This document shows positions 35,801 through 48,135 of a stretch of DNA of 64,000 nucleotides, piece by piece. The stretch's first letter is position 1. The number at the start of each line of letters is the position of its first letter. The notes beneath the pieces are model-generated. The model ran no database searches. It was not told the DNA's origin and saw only the letters and a program-made list of their open reading frames with translations. Source of the DNA: Saturnia japonica (lineage: Eukaryota > Arthropoda > Insecta > Lepidoptera > Saturniidae); NCBI GenBank assembly GCA_033032175.1, contig CM065320.1, positions 17,565,413 to 17,629,412 of the forward strand, in the 5' to 3' direction. A program made the translations under genes and the position numbers.

Positions 35801-36002
35801 GCAGAAAGGTTCTCGAGTGGAGGCCACGCACCGGAAAGCGCAGCGTAGGACGGCCCCCCACTAGATGGAAAGACGACATAATAAAGGTCGCTGGGAGCCG
35901 TTGGGTGCAGGCCGCACAAGATCGGTCGCTCTGGAGATCTATGGGGGAGGCCTATGTTCAGCAGTGGACGTCCTGCGGCTGAAATGATGATGATGATGAT
36001 TA
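32827..36002 (+). mobile_element. RTE-type non-LTR retrotransposon, copy A, full length
   Basis: Begins GCCGTTGTGGTTCCGGATTA and ends in a GATGATGAT tail. Copy B at 42858-46031 begins and ends at the matching points, so both are full length, near 3.17 kb. One ORF encodes endonuclease then reverse transcriptase, the RTE arrangement. The two copies are nearly identical by eye, so the family moved recently. The short 5' untranslated part contains the GTCGTAAGAGGCGACTAAGG segment common in lepidopteran repeats. Confidence 0.85.
33007..35982 (+). pseudogene. RTE-type endonuclease/reverse transcriptase, copy A, two in-frame stops
   Basis: The protein nicks target DNA and copies element RNA into it. 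It starts MKTTRTTRPPVPGGP with a proline/glycine-rich leader. The endonuclease follows: LALATYNNRTLR, the acidic GLSEVRREGE, QVYAPTS, MGDFNAKLG, then KNEIDFIM and the terminal GSEHRMV. The RT has YRPISLLSHVYK, AFVDYEKAFDSV (motif A) and FADD at 35215-35226. The C-terminal tail includes WAGHIVRRTDGHWGRKVLEW. One frame runs throughout but is cut by TGA at 33730-33732 (between HRK and TWMSPDG) and by TAG at 34966-34968, where copy B has CAG. The first stop is shared with copy B; the second is private. Confidence 0.85.
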
Positions 36003-37469
36003 TTATCTAATAAAATTTATGTTATCACTAACTTATTCAAATAATGATTAACACTTGATAATTATTCTTTAAACATAATAATAAATAATATAACTAAATA
36101 TAAATGAGACAGAACCGAGGGCGAAACGACTGTCTTAAATTGTAATACATCAAACGTACCCGCAATAAATTCCTGCAAGGTTAATATAATATGATCGTAT
36201 CATAAAGTTAAAGACACTGGAGTAAGGCCATTAGATTGGTGTCGACTGCGCGACGACGCGACGCCCTGAGCCCTACGCCACGCGTCACCCGCCACGCGCC
36301 ACGCGCCACGCGATATACGTCACGCGCTACGAGTCACACGTCACGCTCGAGTTACAAGTGTTATTAGTTATTACGCGACTGTGAAAAGGGAGGATTATGT
36401 TTTTCGACCGTATATATGTCTATTTCTTCGGCACGCTCTGTAGCCTAAACGGCTAGATGGATTTTAGAATACGAGGTGTCGTTAGATTCATCTTAATTGT
36501 GGGAGGAACATAAGCCATATAATATTTAAGTACGACGTCTGGGAATTAATTAAAAAGCAAACAGTAATTTTTTTTCTTCAAGTGTGTTTATTGCAGTCGG
36601 GTTTTAAATTGAAACTTCTTTTGGGAGAGTGTGACTTGAATTTTAAGAAACAAAAATGTGTGAGAAAAAGAGATATATAGATTAAAATAAATTAACCTAA
36701 ATTAGGTAATAGGTATAATTCCATTAAATATCAAATACTTATTAAAATTGAAATTAGTTATACCTAATGTATGTATATGCAATTAATGTAATCTAATTAA
36801 AATACGTTGCAGCTACCCGACACCACAGAGATGTTACGTTATATTCATTGATAATAGTTCATTAGTTAACACCATTTCTTTACTGATTTTTTGTAACACG
36901 TTATTTGATAGCTAAACTATACCAGGACTTTTTGGCGGGATTTTGATCTGTCATATCGTGTTTTTTATTTTGAACTATTTATTTATTTGACCCTATAACA
37001 TGTAATATTGGTGATATTATGCGCGATATAGTTTGGTTATTGTGCCCAGGTAAAGTGAATTATAAACAATAACTAGGACCATAACTTTTAAGTTGGCACA
37101 AATACCACCAGGACAGTGTTAATAGAAGAGCCGCCATCTTGTTAATGCGTTGCTTAAACTCTGAACATATGAAAATTTTTATCCACTTGACTTTCGCATA
37201 TTATGTATAAACACACTAGCCATATAAGAAAATTAGGGAGAACTATACAAATATCATAAATGACAAGAGATTATTTGTTCGAACACATTACCAGTCAAAT
37301 TTGAAACAAATATACCTATTTTTTACTTCAATGTACGACCTTAAGGAGTGGTGCAGTAACCATGAAAGGCAACATATAGGCAAATACTTCCCGTATGTAC
37401 CCTCCCGTGTCCCAAGAACTATGATAGGATACACTTTTTTATTGTTATAGGTTTTAACGTTGTGACTTC
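36003..37469. other. Non-coding DNA with a CpG-dense patch
   Basis: 36240-36350 is built from degenerate CCACGCG/CACGCGC words. The stretch near 36440-36500 resembles common TE-derived filler. No gene seen. Confidence 0.45.
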
Positions 37470-37745
37470 AATGTCACCTGATCCGAAGTAACGATTAGGC
37501 CCAAGCAGGCTAAGCCAAGTGGGGCGCTGGGTCTCAAGTGCAGCTGCTGGAACACACCTATTAGTGTTTAGCGACAGATTTTCAACTTGAGGGTGGTAGC
37601 TAGCCAGGTGGCTATTAGAAAAAACCTTAGCACCTTGCTATGGTTTTATCATGATGTTTTCCTTTACCGAACATGGGTGCCTTAGCGATTTTGAGTTGGT
37701 TGTATACGATTAACAACTAGTGTATTATAACCTCAGACCGTGATA
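37470..37745 (-). repeat. SINE family 1 copy
   Basis: Shares GTCTCAAGTGCAGCTGC, GACAGATTTTCAACTTGA and CTATGGTTTTATCATGATG-type words with the copies at 9655, 50705 and 54440. The tRNA-like head is degenerate in this copy. Confidence 0.65.
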
Positions 37746-38519
37746 TACTCAGGTGTACTATGTTAAACAACAAAGCTTTTAATGATCTAAAGGGGCGTGG
37801 GTGGGCCGACGTATTGGCGCACTTGTACCATGTGTCTCTCGAACGCGAACTACACGCACGAAGGAAACCCTGCCACAGAGGCTTGCTTCAAGATCTCGCC
37901 TTGTAGGAGCTATGGGTTCACTCCTCGTTTCCGAGCGCTCACTATTGCACCGTGTCTTGATAAACACACATTCTATTAAACCTCGATTTAAAAAAAAAAC
38001 AGTCCTGAATACTCGATCATCGACAAGTGGTCTATAATCTCGTAAATTAACCCAAACAACAAGTTACCCATTATTATTCTCGTTCCCTTTTGAATTATTA
38101 TCGCGCGAGATCTCGACGTCGAGGCGTGTCTCGTGATGGATCTCTAGACTCGAGACTCGAGACGTAGTCACATGGGTAAACAGAGTAACACTATTGCCTC
38201 GCGTTATCTGTGTCAATGCCTTGGCATATCCACTCTGTGACACTTTATGTATTCTCCGGAAATTGTACTATACTGGAATATTGTAATAGTATAATATTCA
38301 TATCGCATGTATTTTTCTAATTACCACGTGTAAATGCGTCGGCGCGAACCCTACTTATTATTGAAAGCGTAGCTTTTGAAATTAAAATAAACGGAGATGT
38401 AATTAACATACCGTTTTCTACTATTACTCGAGGCTACACTGCAATCTGAATGGAGCTAACTAATGATTTTTCTTTATTCCTTAAAAGAAATACATTTAAA
38501 AATGTTGATATATCTAATC
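37746..38519. other. Non-coding DNA
   Basis: Overlapping small ORFs at 37779-38037 on both strands lie in a moderately GC-rich block and are not recognised. Near 38105-38160 there are several short palindromes (GAGATCTC, CTCGAGAC). Confidence 0.4.
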
Positions 38520-38640
38520 GACTTTCTTGTCGGCTCTTCTCGATGTCTGGGGGATATATCTCAAAACAGTGGTAGTGTGTTGACATTTAATTCCTTCCCT
38601 TCCTAGGGCTTAAATTGAATTGAAAAAGAACATATTTACT
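38520..38640 (+). repeat. LINE 3' untranslated remnant
   Basis: TTTCTTGTCGGCTCTTCTCG, then ATGTCTGGGGGAT and CTAGGGCTTAAATTGAATTG match the 3' end of the minus-strand LINE remnant at 13815-14360. Confidence 0.6.
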
Positions 38641-39550
38641 GACAGAGCAATTTATTATGTGCCATAAATTGAGTATTTTTATTCCCTTGTCCTGAGTAGA
38701 TATCAAATCAGAAACTGACGTTATATTTTCGCTTATCGTCGATTACTAAGTTTTCGTAGTATTATGTAGGCTTTTAGGCTCTCAGAAAAAATCAAAACAG
38801 CATTATTAACTTTCAAGTGATAAAATGTTGTTCTAGTGATTCACTTAGGCGCACGGCATTTCGGAGGAGCCAAAAGACCTTTTGTTGTCATACCCGCCAG
38901 ACCGTCCACCGACATTCACCAAAGCTTGTACATTACTTAATACTTAACGCACTTAAGAAATAATAACTAAAATAAACGACTTTAGGGTGTTAATGAGTCC
39001 TTTTCGAGTTGACCTAAAATGTCCTGCCATTTTCTTAATCTAGGTATATTAAGCCTAAACACAAAGCAATTGTGTTCCGCTTGAACAATGGCGCACAATG
39101 TTTAGGAATGGGTCCCGGGCTCCCGGGGATGCACATGAAGCGAGCTGCAATTAATACTAAACGGTCCCACAAGCCCACGGGTTACGGGACTCCGGCGGTT
39201 AAATGGAACAAACGACTCTCACAACTATACGTGTTCAACGGATGACAGATCAATATTTTAATTGAATCTTAAAAGTAACTAATTGTCAATTTTGTAATCT
39301 GCTAGTTAATTGTATAATTCTTTTAAACGACTTATAGATATGTAGCGACATGATAGTACCAAGTGGCCTGTCAGCACTGTCCACCGGCACGGCACTCTTG
39401 GTAATGTTCACGAGTGTCGGTCCGGCCGCCCAAAAACGCAATCACAAATAATTTAATTAATAAATTTTTTTGGTTTATCTAATATACGAGTGAAGTATCC
39501 ATTGACTTTCTATTTAGAAAACCTCAAAGTAACATTCATTTAAACATAAT
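38641..39550. other. Non-coding DNA before the tandem array
   Basis: AT-rich with a GC-richer stretch at 39100-39200. No gene or repeat recognised. Confidence 0.45.
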
Positions 39551-41046
39551 AAAATACAGTTAAGTGAATATTACAGATATTAGGTAGTTAACTACCAAAA
39601 TTCCATTGTTTAGGTCAGGGTCGAGATCACTACCTGTACAGCGGGATAAAGTGTTGGTTTCTTGTACTGACTTAAAACAGCGTAATTGTAAATAGATTCA
39701 AAATACAGTTAAGTGAATATTACAGATATTAGGTAGTTAACTACCAAAATTCCATTGTTTAGATCAGGGTCGAGATCACTACCTGTACAGCGGGATAAAG
39801 TGTTGGTTTCTTGTACTGACTTAAAACAGCGTAATTGTAAATAGATTCAAAATACAGTTAAGTGAATATTACAGATATTAGGTAGTTAACTACCAAAATT
39901 CCATTGTTTAGATCAGGGTCGAGATCACTACCTGTACAGCGGGATAAAGTGTTGGTTTCTTGTACTGACTTAAAACAGCGTAATTGTAAATAGATTCAAA
40001 ATACAGTTAAGTGAATATTACAGATATTAGGTAGTTAACTACCAAAATTCCATTGTTTAGATCAGGGTCGAGATCACTACCTGTACAGCGGGATAAAGTG
40101 TTGGTTTCTTGTACTGACTTAAAACAGCGTAATTGTAAATAGATTCAAAATACAGTTAAGTGAATATTACAGATATTAGGTAGTTAACTACCAAAATTCC
40201 ATTGTTTAGATCAGGGTCGAGATCACTACCTGTACAGCGGGATAAAGTGTTGGTTTCTTGTACTGACTTAAAACAGCGTAATTGTAAATAGATTCAAAAT
40301 ACAGTTAAGTGAATATTACAGATATTAGGTAGTTAACTACCAAAATTCCATTGTTTAGATCAGGGTCGAGATCACTACCTGTACAGCGGGATAAAGTGTT
40401 GGTTTCTTGTACTGACTTAAAACAGCGTAATTGTAAATAGATTCAAAATACAGTTAAGTGAATATTACAGATATTAGGTAGTTAACTACCAAAATTCCAT
40501 TGTTTAGATCAGGGTCGAGATCACTACCTGTACAGCGGGATAAAGTGTTGGTTTCTTGTACTGACTTAAAACAGCGTAATTTTAAATAGATTCAAAATAC
40601 AGTTAAGTGAATATTACAGATATTAGGTAGTTAACTACCAAAATTCCATTGTTTAGATCAGGGTCGAGATCACTACCTGTACAGCGGGATAAAGTGTTGG
40701 TTTCTTGTACTGACTTAAAACAGCGTAATTGTAAATAGATTCAAAATACAGTTAAGTGAATATTACAGATATTAGGTAGTTAACTACCAACATTCCATTG
40801 TTTAGATCAGGGTCGAGATCACTACCTGTACAGCGGGATAAAGTGTTGGTTTCTTGTACTGACTTAAAACCGCGTAATTGTAAATAGATTCAAAATACAG
40901 TTAAGTGAATATTACAGATATTAGGTAGTTAACTACCAAAATTCCATTGTTTAGATCAGGGTCGAGATCACTATCTGTACAGCGGGATAAAGTGTTGGTT
41001 TCTTATACTGACTTAAAACAGCGTAATTGTGAATAGATTCAAAATA
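39551..41046 (+). repeat. Tandem array: ten head-to-tail copies of a 149-bp unit
   Basis: Unit starts (word AAAATACAGTTAAGTG) fall at 39551, 39700, 39849, 39998, 40147, 40296, 40445, 40594, 40743 and 40892, exactly 149 apart. The eleventh stops after AAAATA. Each unit holds a perfect 14-bp palindrome GGTAGTTAACTACC, a second AGGTAGT/ACTACCT pairing and CTGTACAG. Units 2-6 and 8 are identical by eye. Unit 1 differs once, unit 7 once, unit 9 twice and unit 10 three times, so the right edge is the most diverged. No ORF crosses the array. It is a short satellite-like array of nucleosome size. Confidence 0.97.
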
Positions 41047-42385
41047 TTTATTAGTATCTTGTTCATAGATAATTAAGTATCAGCTGAATCAGCAATTGTA
41101 AAGGATTACATATCGTGGTTAAAATACGGCATTAAAAAATTTACATGTTAAAGAAATATTGAAAGAATCACGATACAATATGTCAAGAAAGATGAGAAGC
41201 CTACCCTTTGTACCCAAATATTATAATACGATCCGACCTGCATAAAATATTGGCTCTCTACACAACAAAGGACGCCCAATAAATACAAATCCTGTATTAT
41301 GAGTTTCATGTCGTGAATACGATCCGAACCTAACGAGAAGCTCTGGGAGCTCCACAGGCGCGTAACGTACTCCTGGGGTTTGTTCAAACGAGAGAACGGT
41401 CTAGTCTGCTTGTTACATTTTTTTTTTCAACAAAAGTGGCAAATAATCCTACGACCCTCCTGATGGTAAGCTGCTACCGTAGTACCATTAGTACCACTAA
41501 CAGGAACACAATACAAGGTTATTTGACTGCTATCTTTTGTATGGTGGAAGTATTCAATCAGTCAGGCTGCCTCTAGTAGAGAGAAATCTCCAAAGAAATT
41601 TCTCTGCCCTACCTCTCTTAATATGTTTTGAAATAGGTAAAATATTATCGTAACTGCTTTGTTCCATATCTTCTTATGATATTGCTCATACCAGCTTCAT
41701 ACCGAAAATCTTAAACCAGAGCGGTATCAACAATCAGATCACATTCTAGGCTTAGCTTCTATATCTTCGAACCCATCATCAGCATAAAAGTGTTCGTACT
41801 TGATGTTCGAATACACTTCTTCGAAAGCCTAAGTTAAACTAATTGATAATCCTAAACCTTTGAGGTCGGCTGTTGTCGCATTCGTGGGTACCAATGTAAC
41901 CACTATTACTGTACCCGGAGGAGGAGTTCAGAATGTGATTGATAACGTCACTCGCTGTGGCTACACTACACATAAGGACCTATGCTAAACAGATGTCTTA
42001 CATGTGTCCGACTTGGATATATTGAATTCCTTTTCGCTTTCGCGTCAACATTTCATATTCTGGTTAATGTATAATTCTACAACTATTTGTTTTGTGTAAA
42101 TATTAAGATAAAACAAAACCTCTTAGATAACTGTAATTTTTAAAGTTAATAAAATATGCATCCAGTTTCTCCATGCCCAACATTATTTAGGTAAAATTAT
42201 AATGTGCAAACGTTATGCTAAAAATTTAACCGTTAGATTGATTCGGAGTTGCTGCTCAATCTCATTATAGATAAAGTAATAGGGAAGTACAGGGGAGTGC
42301 AGTTATTGTTTATCTGACGCTTTCCGCGACCCCTCGCATCAGAAAGATATCGGTTTTCTAATCATTATGTCTGGTCTGAAATAGG
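41047..42385. other. Non-coding DNA with a dispersed repeat fragment
   Basis: At 41425-41520 the text CCTACGACCCTCCTGATGG, then TAAGCTGCTACCGTAG, is a widespread lepidopteran repeat fragment as I remember it. The remainder shows no gene. Confidence 0.45.
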
Positions 42386-42410
42386 TCTAACCTAACCTAA
42401 CCTAACCTAA
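42386..42410 (+). repeat. Short telomere-type CCTAA run
   Basis: Four perfect CCTAA units at 42391-42410, preceded by one near-match (TCTAA). TTAGG is the usual insect telomere repeat. The run is short enough to be chance or a healed break. Confidence 0.7.
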
Positions 42411-42551
42411 TAAATAAAAAATCTACAAACAAAATTCAAGTTTTCGAATCTAGCCCGTAAAATTAATCACCCGAACAATATAGGTATATTATGCATAGGA
42501 AGTAGGTCCTTACGTATTTACCAACCCTATTTTCATCGAAAGAATAAAACA
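42411..42551. other. Non-coding spacer
   Basis: AT-rich, nothing recognised. Confidence 0.4.
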
Positions 42552-42857
42552 CTAGCTGACCCGCGCAACTTCGTCTGCGTCACATAAGAGAGAGAAAGAG
42601 GGTTAGAGAAAGTGGGTCGTGGGCATCTTATGACAATTCTAAAGGAGCTGAAACTTTCTTTGTTTTATCTAGAAACCAATTGAGCAACATTCAGCCTCCC
42701 CTCCGAACATGACCGCCCGCCTCCCACATTATTCTGTTTACGAGATTACCCAGAACAAACAGACTGGCAGACAGACAAAAATTTTAAAATTGTTTTTTTT
42801 TTTTTTAAGTATCGTATATACTAGGTAGGTAACGTAGTATAGTATAGTATCGTAGGT

Positions 42858-45800
42858 GCCGTGGTGGTTTCGGCTTAGAATTGACCCCTCCATCTCTACC
42901 CGTGGATGTCGTAAGAGGCGACTAAGGGAAAAAAAGCTAGGGGACGGGCAGCAGCATCCTCCACTTAAACAACAAAAAGCAATATCTGCGCTCGCCAACC
43001 CGTATGCCCAGCGTGGCGAGTATGGGCAAATCCCCCAAATGAAAACGACAAGAACGGCCAGGCCCCCAGTCCCCGGCGGCCCCGCTATTCCTAGTTTCGG
43101 TAGCGGCTATGGTAACAGCGGGGCAGGGGGTGCTAAGAATCCCCGGAAGAGTTCCAGCTACCGACCCCCAACGACAACTGGCCCTGGCAACATATAATAA
43201 TCGCACTTTGAGGACTGACGAGAAGATTGTCGAGCTGGAAGAGGAAATAGACAAGTTACACTGGGATCTTATAGGATTATCAGAAGTCCGAAGAGAGGGT
43301 GAGGACACGATAATCATGAAATCAGGTAACTTGTTCTATTACAGGGAGGGCAACCAACAGTCCCTAGGTGGTGTCTGGTTTATCGTCCGGAAGTCTCTCA
43401 TTAACAACATCGTGACCATCGATAGTGTGTCGAGCAGGGTAGCGTACCTGATACTCAGAATATCCAAAAGATATTCGTTGAAGGTCATACAGGTTTACGC
43501 ACCGACCTCGGTACACCCTGATGATGAAGTGGAGGTTTTGTATGAGGACATTAGTAGGGCCATACATCCTCGAAAACCCACTTCACGGTTGTAATGGGAG
43601 ACTTTAACGCAAAGCTGGGCAAAAGAGATGGTGAAGAGTTGGGAGTGGGGCATTTTGGTTATGGGCAACGGAACCCTAGGGGCCAGAGGTTGGCCGATTT
43701 TATGGAGAAAGAGGGACTCTTTATGATGAACTCTTTCTTCCAGAAGCCACCTCATAGGAAATGAACCTGGATGAGCCCCGATGGTTCCACGAAAAATGAG
43801 ATAGACTTCATCATGACCACGAAGAGACAAATATTCAATGATGTCACTGTGATTCACAGAGTGAAAACGGGCAGTGAACACCGAATGGTTAGAGGCACAT
43901 TGAATATCAATCTAAAAATAGAAAGGTCTCGCCTGATGAAGTCTACGCTCCGACCCTCTAATGCTCAACTCCAAAACCCCGAGAGCTTTCAAGTCGAATT
44001 GAAAAACCAATTCGATTGCCTAGATAGTTGCGTCTCCGTAGATGATATTAGTAATAGGCTGGTAGAAACTGTCCATGCGGTTGGGTCCAAGTTCTTTAAA
44101 ACTCACCGTAGCAATAGGACTCAAAAGATATCAGATCAAACCCGAAAACTCATGGCGGATCGGCGTGGTATGGTGCTGCAGTCTTCCGATGACGCTAAGT
44201 CCTATAGGCAGCTCAATAGATCTATTCATAAATCCTTGCGACACGATGTCCGGTCTTACAATACCAAAAGTATTAAAGAGACGATAGAGCGGAATAAAGG
44301 CTCCAAAGTGTTCGCAAGGAATGCATCTATTGGGCAGAGCCAGTTGACGAAGCTGAAAATGGATGATGGCAGCGTAGCGTCCACCAAGCCAGAGGTATTA
44401 AGGGAGATCGAAAGGTTCTATGGGCAGTTATATACCTCGTCAACTAAGCCTGTTACCAGCCCGGCTACAGATCCGAGAGCCGGGCTGACCCGACACTATA
44501 CCGAAGATATCCCCGACATCACCCTGAACGAGATTAGGATGGCCCTTAAGCAGCTTAAGAACAGCAAGGCGCCGGGTGATGACGGAATTACATCAGAGCT
44601 TCTTAAAGCGGGTGGAACACCGGTACTTAAGGTCCTGCAGAAGCTCTTTAATTCCGTTATACTCGAGGGTAAAACGCCAGAAACGTGGGGCGGCAGCGTG
44701 GTGGTCCTGTTCTTCAAGAAAAGTGATAAAACCTTATTGAAGAACTATCGGCCCATCTCGTTGCTGAGCCATGTTTATAAGCTGTTTTCGAAGGTCATCA
44801 CGAATCGTCTCGAGCACAAGTTTGATGACTTCCAGCCTCCCGAACAAGCCGGTTTCCGAAAAGGCTTTAGCACCGTAGACCACATCTATACGCTGCGGCA
44901 GATTATACAGGAGACTGAGGAGTATAATCTGCCTTTATGCTTAGCGTTCGTAGACTACGAAAAAGCCTTTGATTCGGTCGAAACCTGGGCAGTGTTGCAG
45001 TCTCTCCAGTGGTGCCGTATTGACTATCGATATATCGAAGTGTTGAAGTGCTTGTACAACAACGCCACCATGTCGGTCCGAGTACAGGAACAGTGCACGA
45101 AGGCAATTCCTTTGAGAAGAGGCGTTAGACAGGGAGACGTAATATCTCCGAAACTGTTTACCGCCGCTCTAGAGGACGCCTTCAAGCTCTTGGAATGGCA
45201 AGGACTCGGCATCAATGTTAATGGCGAGTACATCACTCACCTTCGATTTGCTGACGACATCGTAGTCATGGCAGAATCGCTGGAAGATCTTGGCACAATG
45301 CTCGATGGCCTCGACAAAGTTTCTCAACAGGTGGGCCTTAAAATGAACATGGACAAGACGAAAATCATGTCGAATATCCATGTGGTGCCCACCCCAGTAT
45401 CAGTAGGGAACTCTTGTCTAGAAGTTGTTGAAGAATATGTCTACCTGGAACAAACAGTCCAGTTAGGTAGGTCCAACTTTGAAAAAGAGGTCAGTCGACG
45501 AATCCGACTCGGCTGGGCAGCGTTCGGGAAACTGCGCGACGTCTTCTCGTCCAAAATACCTCAGTGCCTCAAGACGAAAGTCTTTGACCAGTGTGTGTTG
45601 CCAGTGATGACATATGGCACAGAGACGTGGTCGCTCACTGTGGGCCTCATAAGAAAGCACAAGGTCGCTCAGCGAGCTATGGAGAGGGCTATGCTTGGTG
45701 TTTCTCTACGAGATCGAATCAGAAATGAGGAGATCCGTAGACAAACTAAGGTAACCGACATAGCCAAAAGGATTAGCAAGTTGAAGTGGCAGTGGGCGGG

Positions 45801-46031
45801 CACATAGTTCGGAGAACTGACGGCCGTTGGGGCAGAAAGGTTCTCGAGTGGAGACCACGCACCGGAAAGCGCAGCGTAGGACGGCCCCCCACTAGATGGA
45901 AAGACGACATAATAAAAGTCGCTGGGAGCCGTTGAGTGCAGGCCGCACAAGATCGGTCGCTCTGGAGATCTATGGGGGAGGCCTATGTTCAGCAGTGGAC
46001 GTCCTGCGGCTGAAATGATGATGATGATGAT
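42858..46031 (+). mobile_element. RTE-type non-LTR retrotransposon, copy B, full length
   Basis: Begins GCCGTGGTGGTTTCGGCTTA and ends GATGATGATGAT. It matches copy A (32827-36002) along its whole length with few differences. It lies inside a Helitron whose two parts flank it. Confidence 0.85.
43039..46013 (+). pseudogene. RTE-type endonuclease/reverse transcriptase, copy B, frameshifted
   Basis: Same protein as copy A, better preserved in the RT half: 43771-45807 is open for 678 codons with motif A AFVDYEKAFDSV and FADD at 45247-45258. Defects seen by comparison with A are one extra A near 43170 (CCCCCAACGAC), one base missing near 43567 (ACATCCTCG against ACATACCTCG) that restores the frame, the shared TGA at 43762-43764, one G lost near 45797 that ends the long frame, and a TGG to TGA change at 45933-45935. 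The endonuclease core (MGDFNAKLG) lies just after the restoring deletion. It cannot make a full protein without readthrough. Confidence 0.85.
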
Positions 46032-46109
46032 ACTTTCAAATGCATTTACTACAAAAACTGTTGTTTTGACATTACAAACAGACACTTCAATTTTATTCAA
46101 TTGTATAAA

Positions 46110-46684
46110 TCAGTTGATATATCAATAAATCAAATATTTCCATGGTTACTTTTTGTATTGGTAAGAGATGGCGCTGTCACGATTTTTGTACTGTGTATTG
46201 TTTGATTTTTTACATCGTTTATAAAGGTTTGTTTTTATAAACGAATTGCAATTTTATTTATTTGTATAGATGTGTAATCCCATTATAAAGATTATTGTTA
46301 TGCTTGATGTAAATTGACAGTGATATATTAGGAGCCGGTAGTGTTCTTCACATCCATTAAAACTTTGTTATGCTCTGCCTACATTGATTAACTTTCTTGT
46401 ACATTCAGTTTGTGCAAATTCAATGCACACTTTAACTCATCACATGACAGCTACACAGTTACAACCAGCAGTTTGTGCAAACTTCGATTTATCTTTGAAT
46501 AACTTTTTGTTTTCTTGTTGTCAAATTTCGACTTTGGATTAGAATAATTACAAAATAAGAATGAATTACGTATATTAATTACTCGTTACGTATTTAAAAA
46601 AAACATGTATGATATATTTGAAAGTCATAATTACAATTTTAACCTTTAATAATATACTAGCACAATTTACAAAATGGTGTATTT
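46110..46684. other. Non-coding DNA
   Basis: AT-rich, no gene recognised. Confidence 0.4.
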
Positions 46685-46945
46685 TATGGTTAAAAATAGC
46701 CTGATTTACAGTTTATCACTTTAATATTGATAGATCATAACTGCCTAGGTTCGATTCCCAGGTCAAGCAGAGTGTTACTGAATTTTTCTATGAAATTATC
46801 AGTAGAAGCTCGGAGTTTGGCTTTGTGCCTGATTAATGTGCTCTCCCTTTATTACATGAGATCTATATCATCTTTAACATACTCGGCGAACTGTGGATGT
46901 ACACCTCTGATTAACACTTCGGGGATACAGGCTTATTATATATTA
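46685..46945 (+). repeat. SINE family 2 copy
   Basis: Contains the B-box-like GGTTCGATTCCCAGG, ACTCGGCGAACTGTGGATG and CTTCGGGGATACAGGC. It shares its left part (CTTTAATATTGATAG, CATAACTGCC) with 55015-55305. The small ORF 46727-46954 is a by-product. Confidence 0.75.
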
Positions 46946-48082
46946 TATACTTAAATGAAATATTTTGTCATTATTATTAATTAAAATATAATTCACACAT
47001 AATAAGACTATTGTCGGAATAATCTTGTTACAGACCTTTTCAAAATAATTCATAAGGGCTCGCGTAGACGACGCCGAGGACGCGCTACCGCCGCGCTGCC
47101 GCCGCATGTTTGCTATATCACAGTACCTTTTCATGTAATACAGTGGTAGCCACAAAAATTATACGTGTTGGAATAATTAAATATTGATTTTAACTAAAAA
47201 AAGTTAATATTTGCATATAATAGGTATAACAAATAACTTTTGAATGTTTTGCTATTCATTCGAAGATAATCACAAATCATTTCGTAGATCTTTACAAAGT
47301 GTATGGAACCCTACATACTCAAAATAGGATGAACCCATAAGCGTCTACCTCCTGTTTTCAGTCAAATTCATAATATCTTCCACACAAGTCCTGACAGTCC
47401 AAGCTCGATTCAAACTACGGTAAGTTTGCGCACTAAAGTAATGGTTACATGAGATACTTACACAATTTGTTTCAAACGAAATACAGATTTCTCGTTGATC
47501 GTAACTTTCACAAAGAAGTTTGTAACTGTAGAAGTGATATATACATATTTCAGTAATTTTTAAACATTTCAAAATATAGTGTCTTATAATTTAATTTAAT
47601 AATAATAATTAGCCTAAACCCTGTAATCGATATTATAGTTTTAAAAGTTATTAACTTGATTTAAAAAGTAAATCTGTCATGGCCGCGCCATAACAAATTC
47701 GAGTTTTTTTTGTATTAGTTTTTATTTTATTGAAGAAATATTTAATTAAAGGACATTAGATTGCTGTTTAATAATGTTTATGTAATCGTTTTCTTAGGGT
47801 GATTGCTGACAGTTTGAGAATTATCTTCACAGTTGATAATAAATTACCTCATAACAAACTATCGCCGGAATAACTAATTACTTAACGCTATCTAAAGAGT
47901 TTTGTTTACAAACATATCTAGAATATTATAATAGTAGTTATCTTAGACGTATAAAACTCCCTTTGCATAATCGAGTACCGAACTACGTATAAATTAAAGA
48001 CAATTATTTGGCTAAATTACGTAGATATAGATGGAGTAGATCCGGATAGAATGGACGGTTAGATCGATATACATATACTTTA
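46946..48082. other. Non-coding DNA
   Basis: Has a CpG-dense patch at 47055-47107 (CTACCGCCGCGCTGCCGCCG). Small minus-strand ORFs at 46943-47155 and 47345-47572 are not recognised. Confidence 0.45.
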
Positions 48083-48135
48083 CTAGCGCTGCCCCGTGGC
48101 TCCGCATGCGTATTTAATATTTTTGTCATGTATTT
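48083..48135 (-). mobile_element. Helitron-like 3' terminus
   Basis: On the minus strand the sequence CGCATGCGGAGCCACGGGGC, then AGCGCTAG followed by T, has the CTAG end and a GC-rich palindrome (CGCATGCG), as in other Helitrons here. The 5' partner was not identified. Confidence 0.4.

Larger units (their letters stand above)
42552..46109 (-). mobile_element. Helitron (minus strand), interrupted by RTE copy B
   Basis: The 3' end reads on the minus strand CGCAGACGAAGTTGCG (a hairpin with CGCA/TGCG arms), then CGGGTCAGCTAG at 42552-42555, followed by T. The 5' part, after the RTE insertion, resumes at 46032 and shows ACAAACAGACACTTCAATTT and TTGTATA at about 46101-46107. This matches the 5' end of the Helitron at 59011-59509. 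Both also share GAGATTACCCAGA and CAGACAGACAAAAATTTTAA. Without the insertion the element is about 0.4 kb, with no transposase, so it is non-autonomous. Confidence 0.7.

Noticed and set aside
39551..41046. CRISPR array
   Set aside because: Units follow each other without spacers, are 149 bp long and lie in insect DNA.
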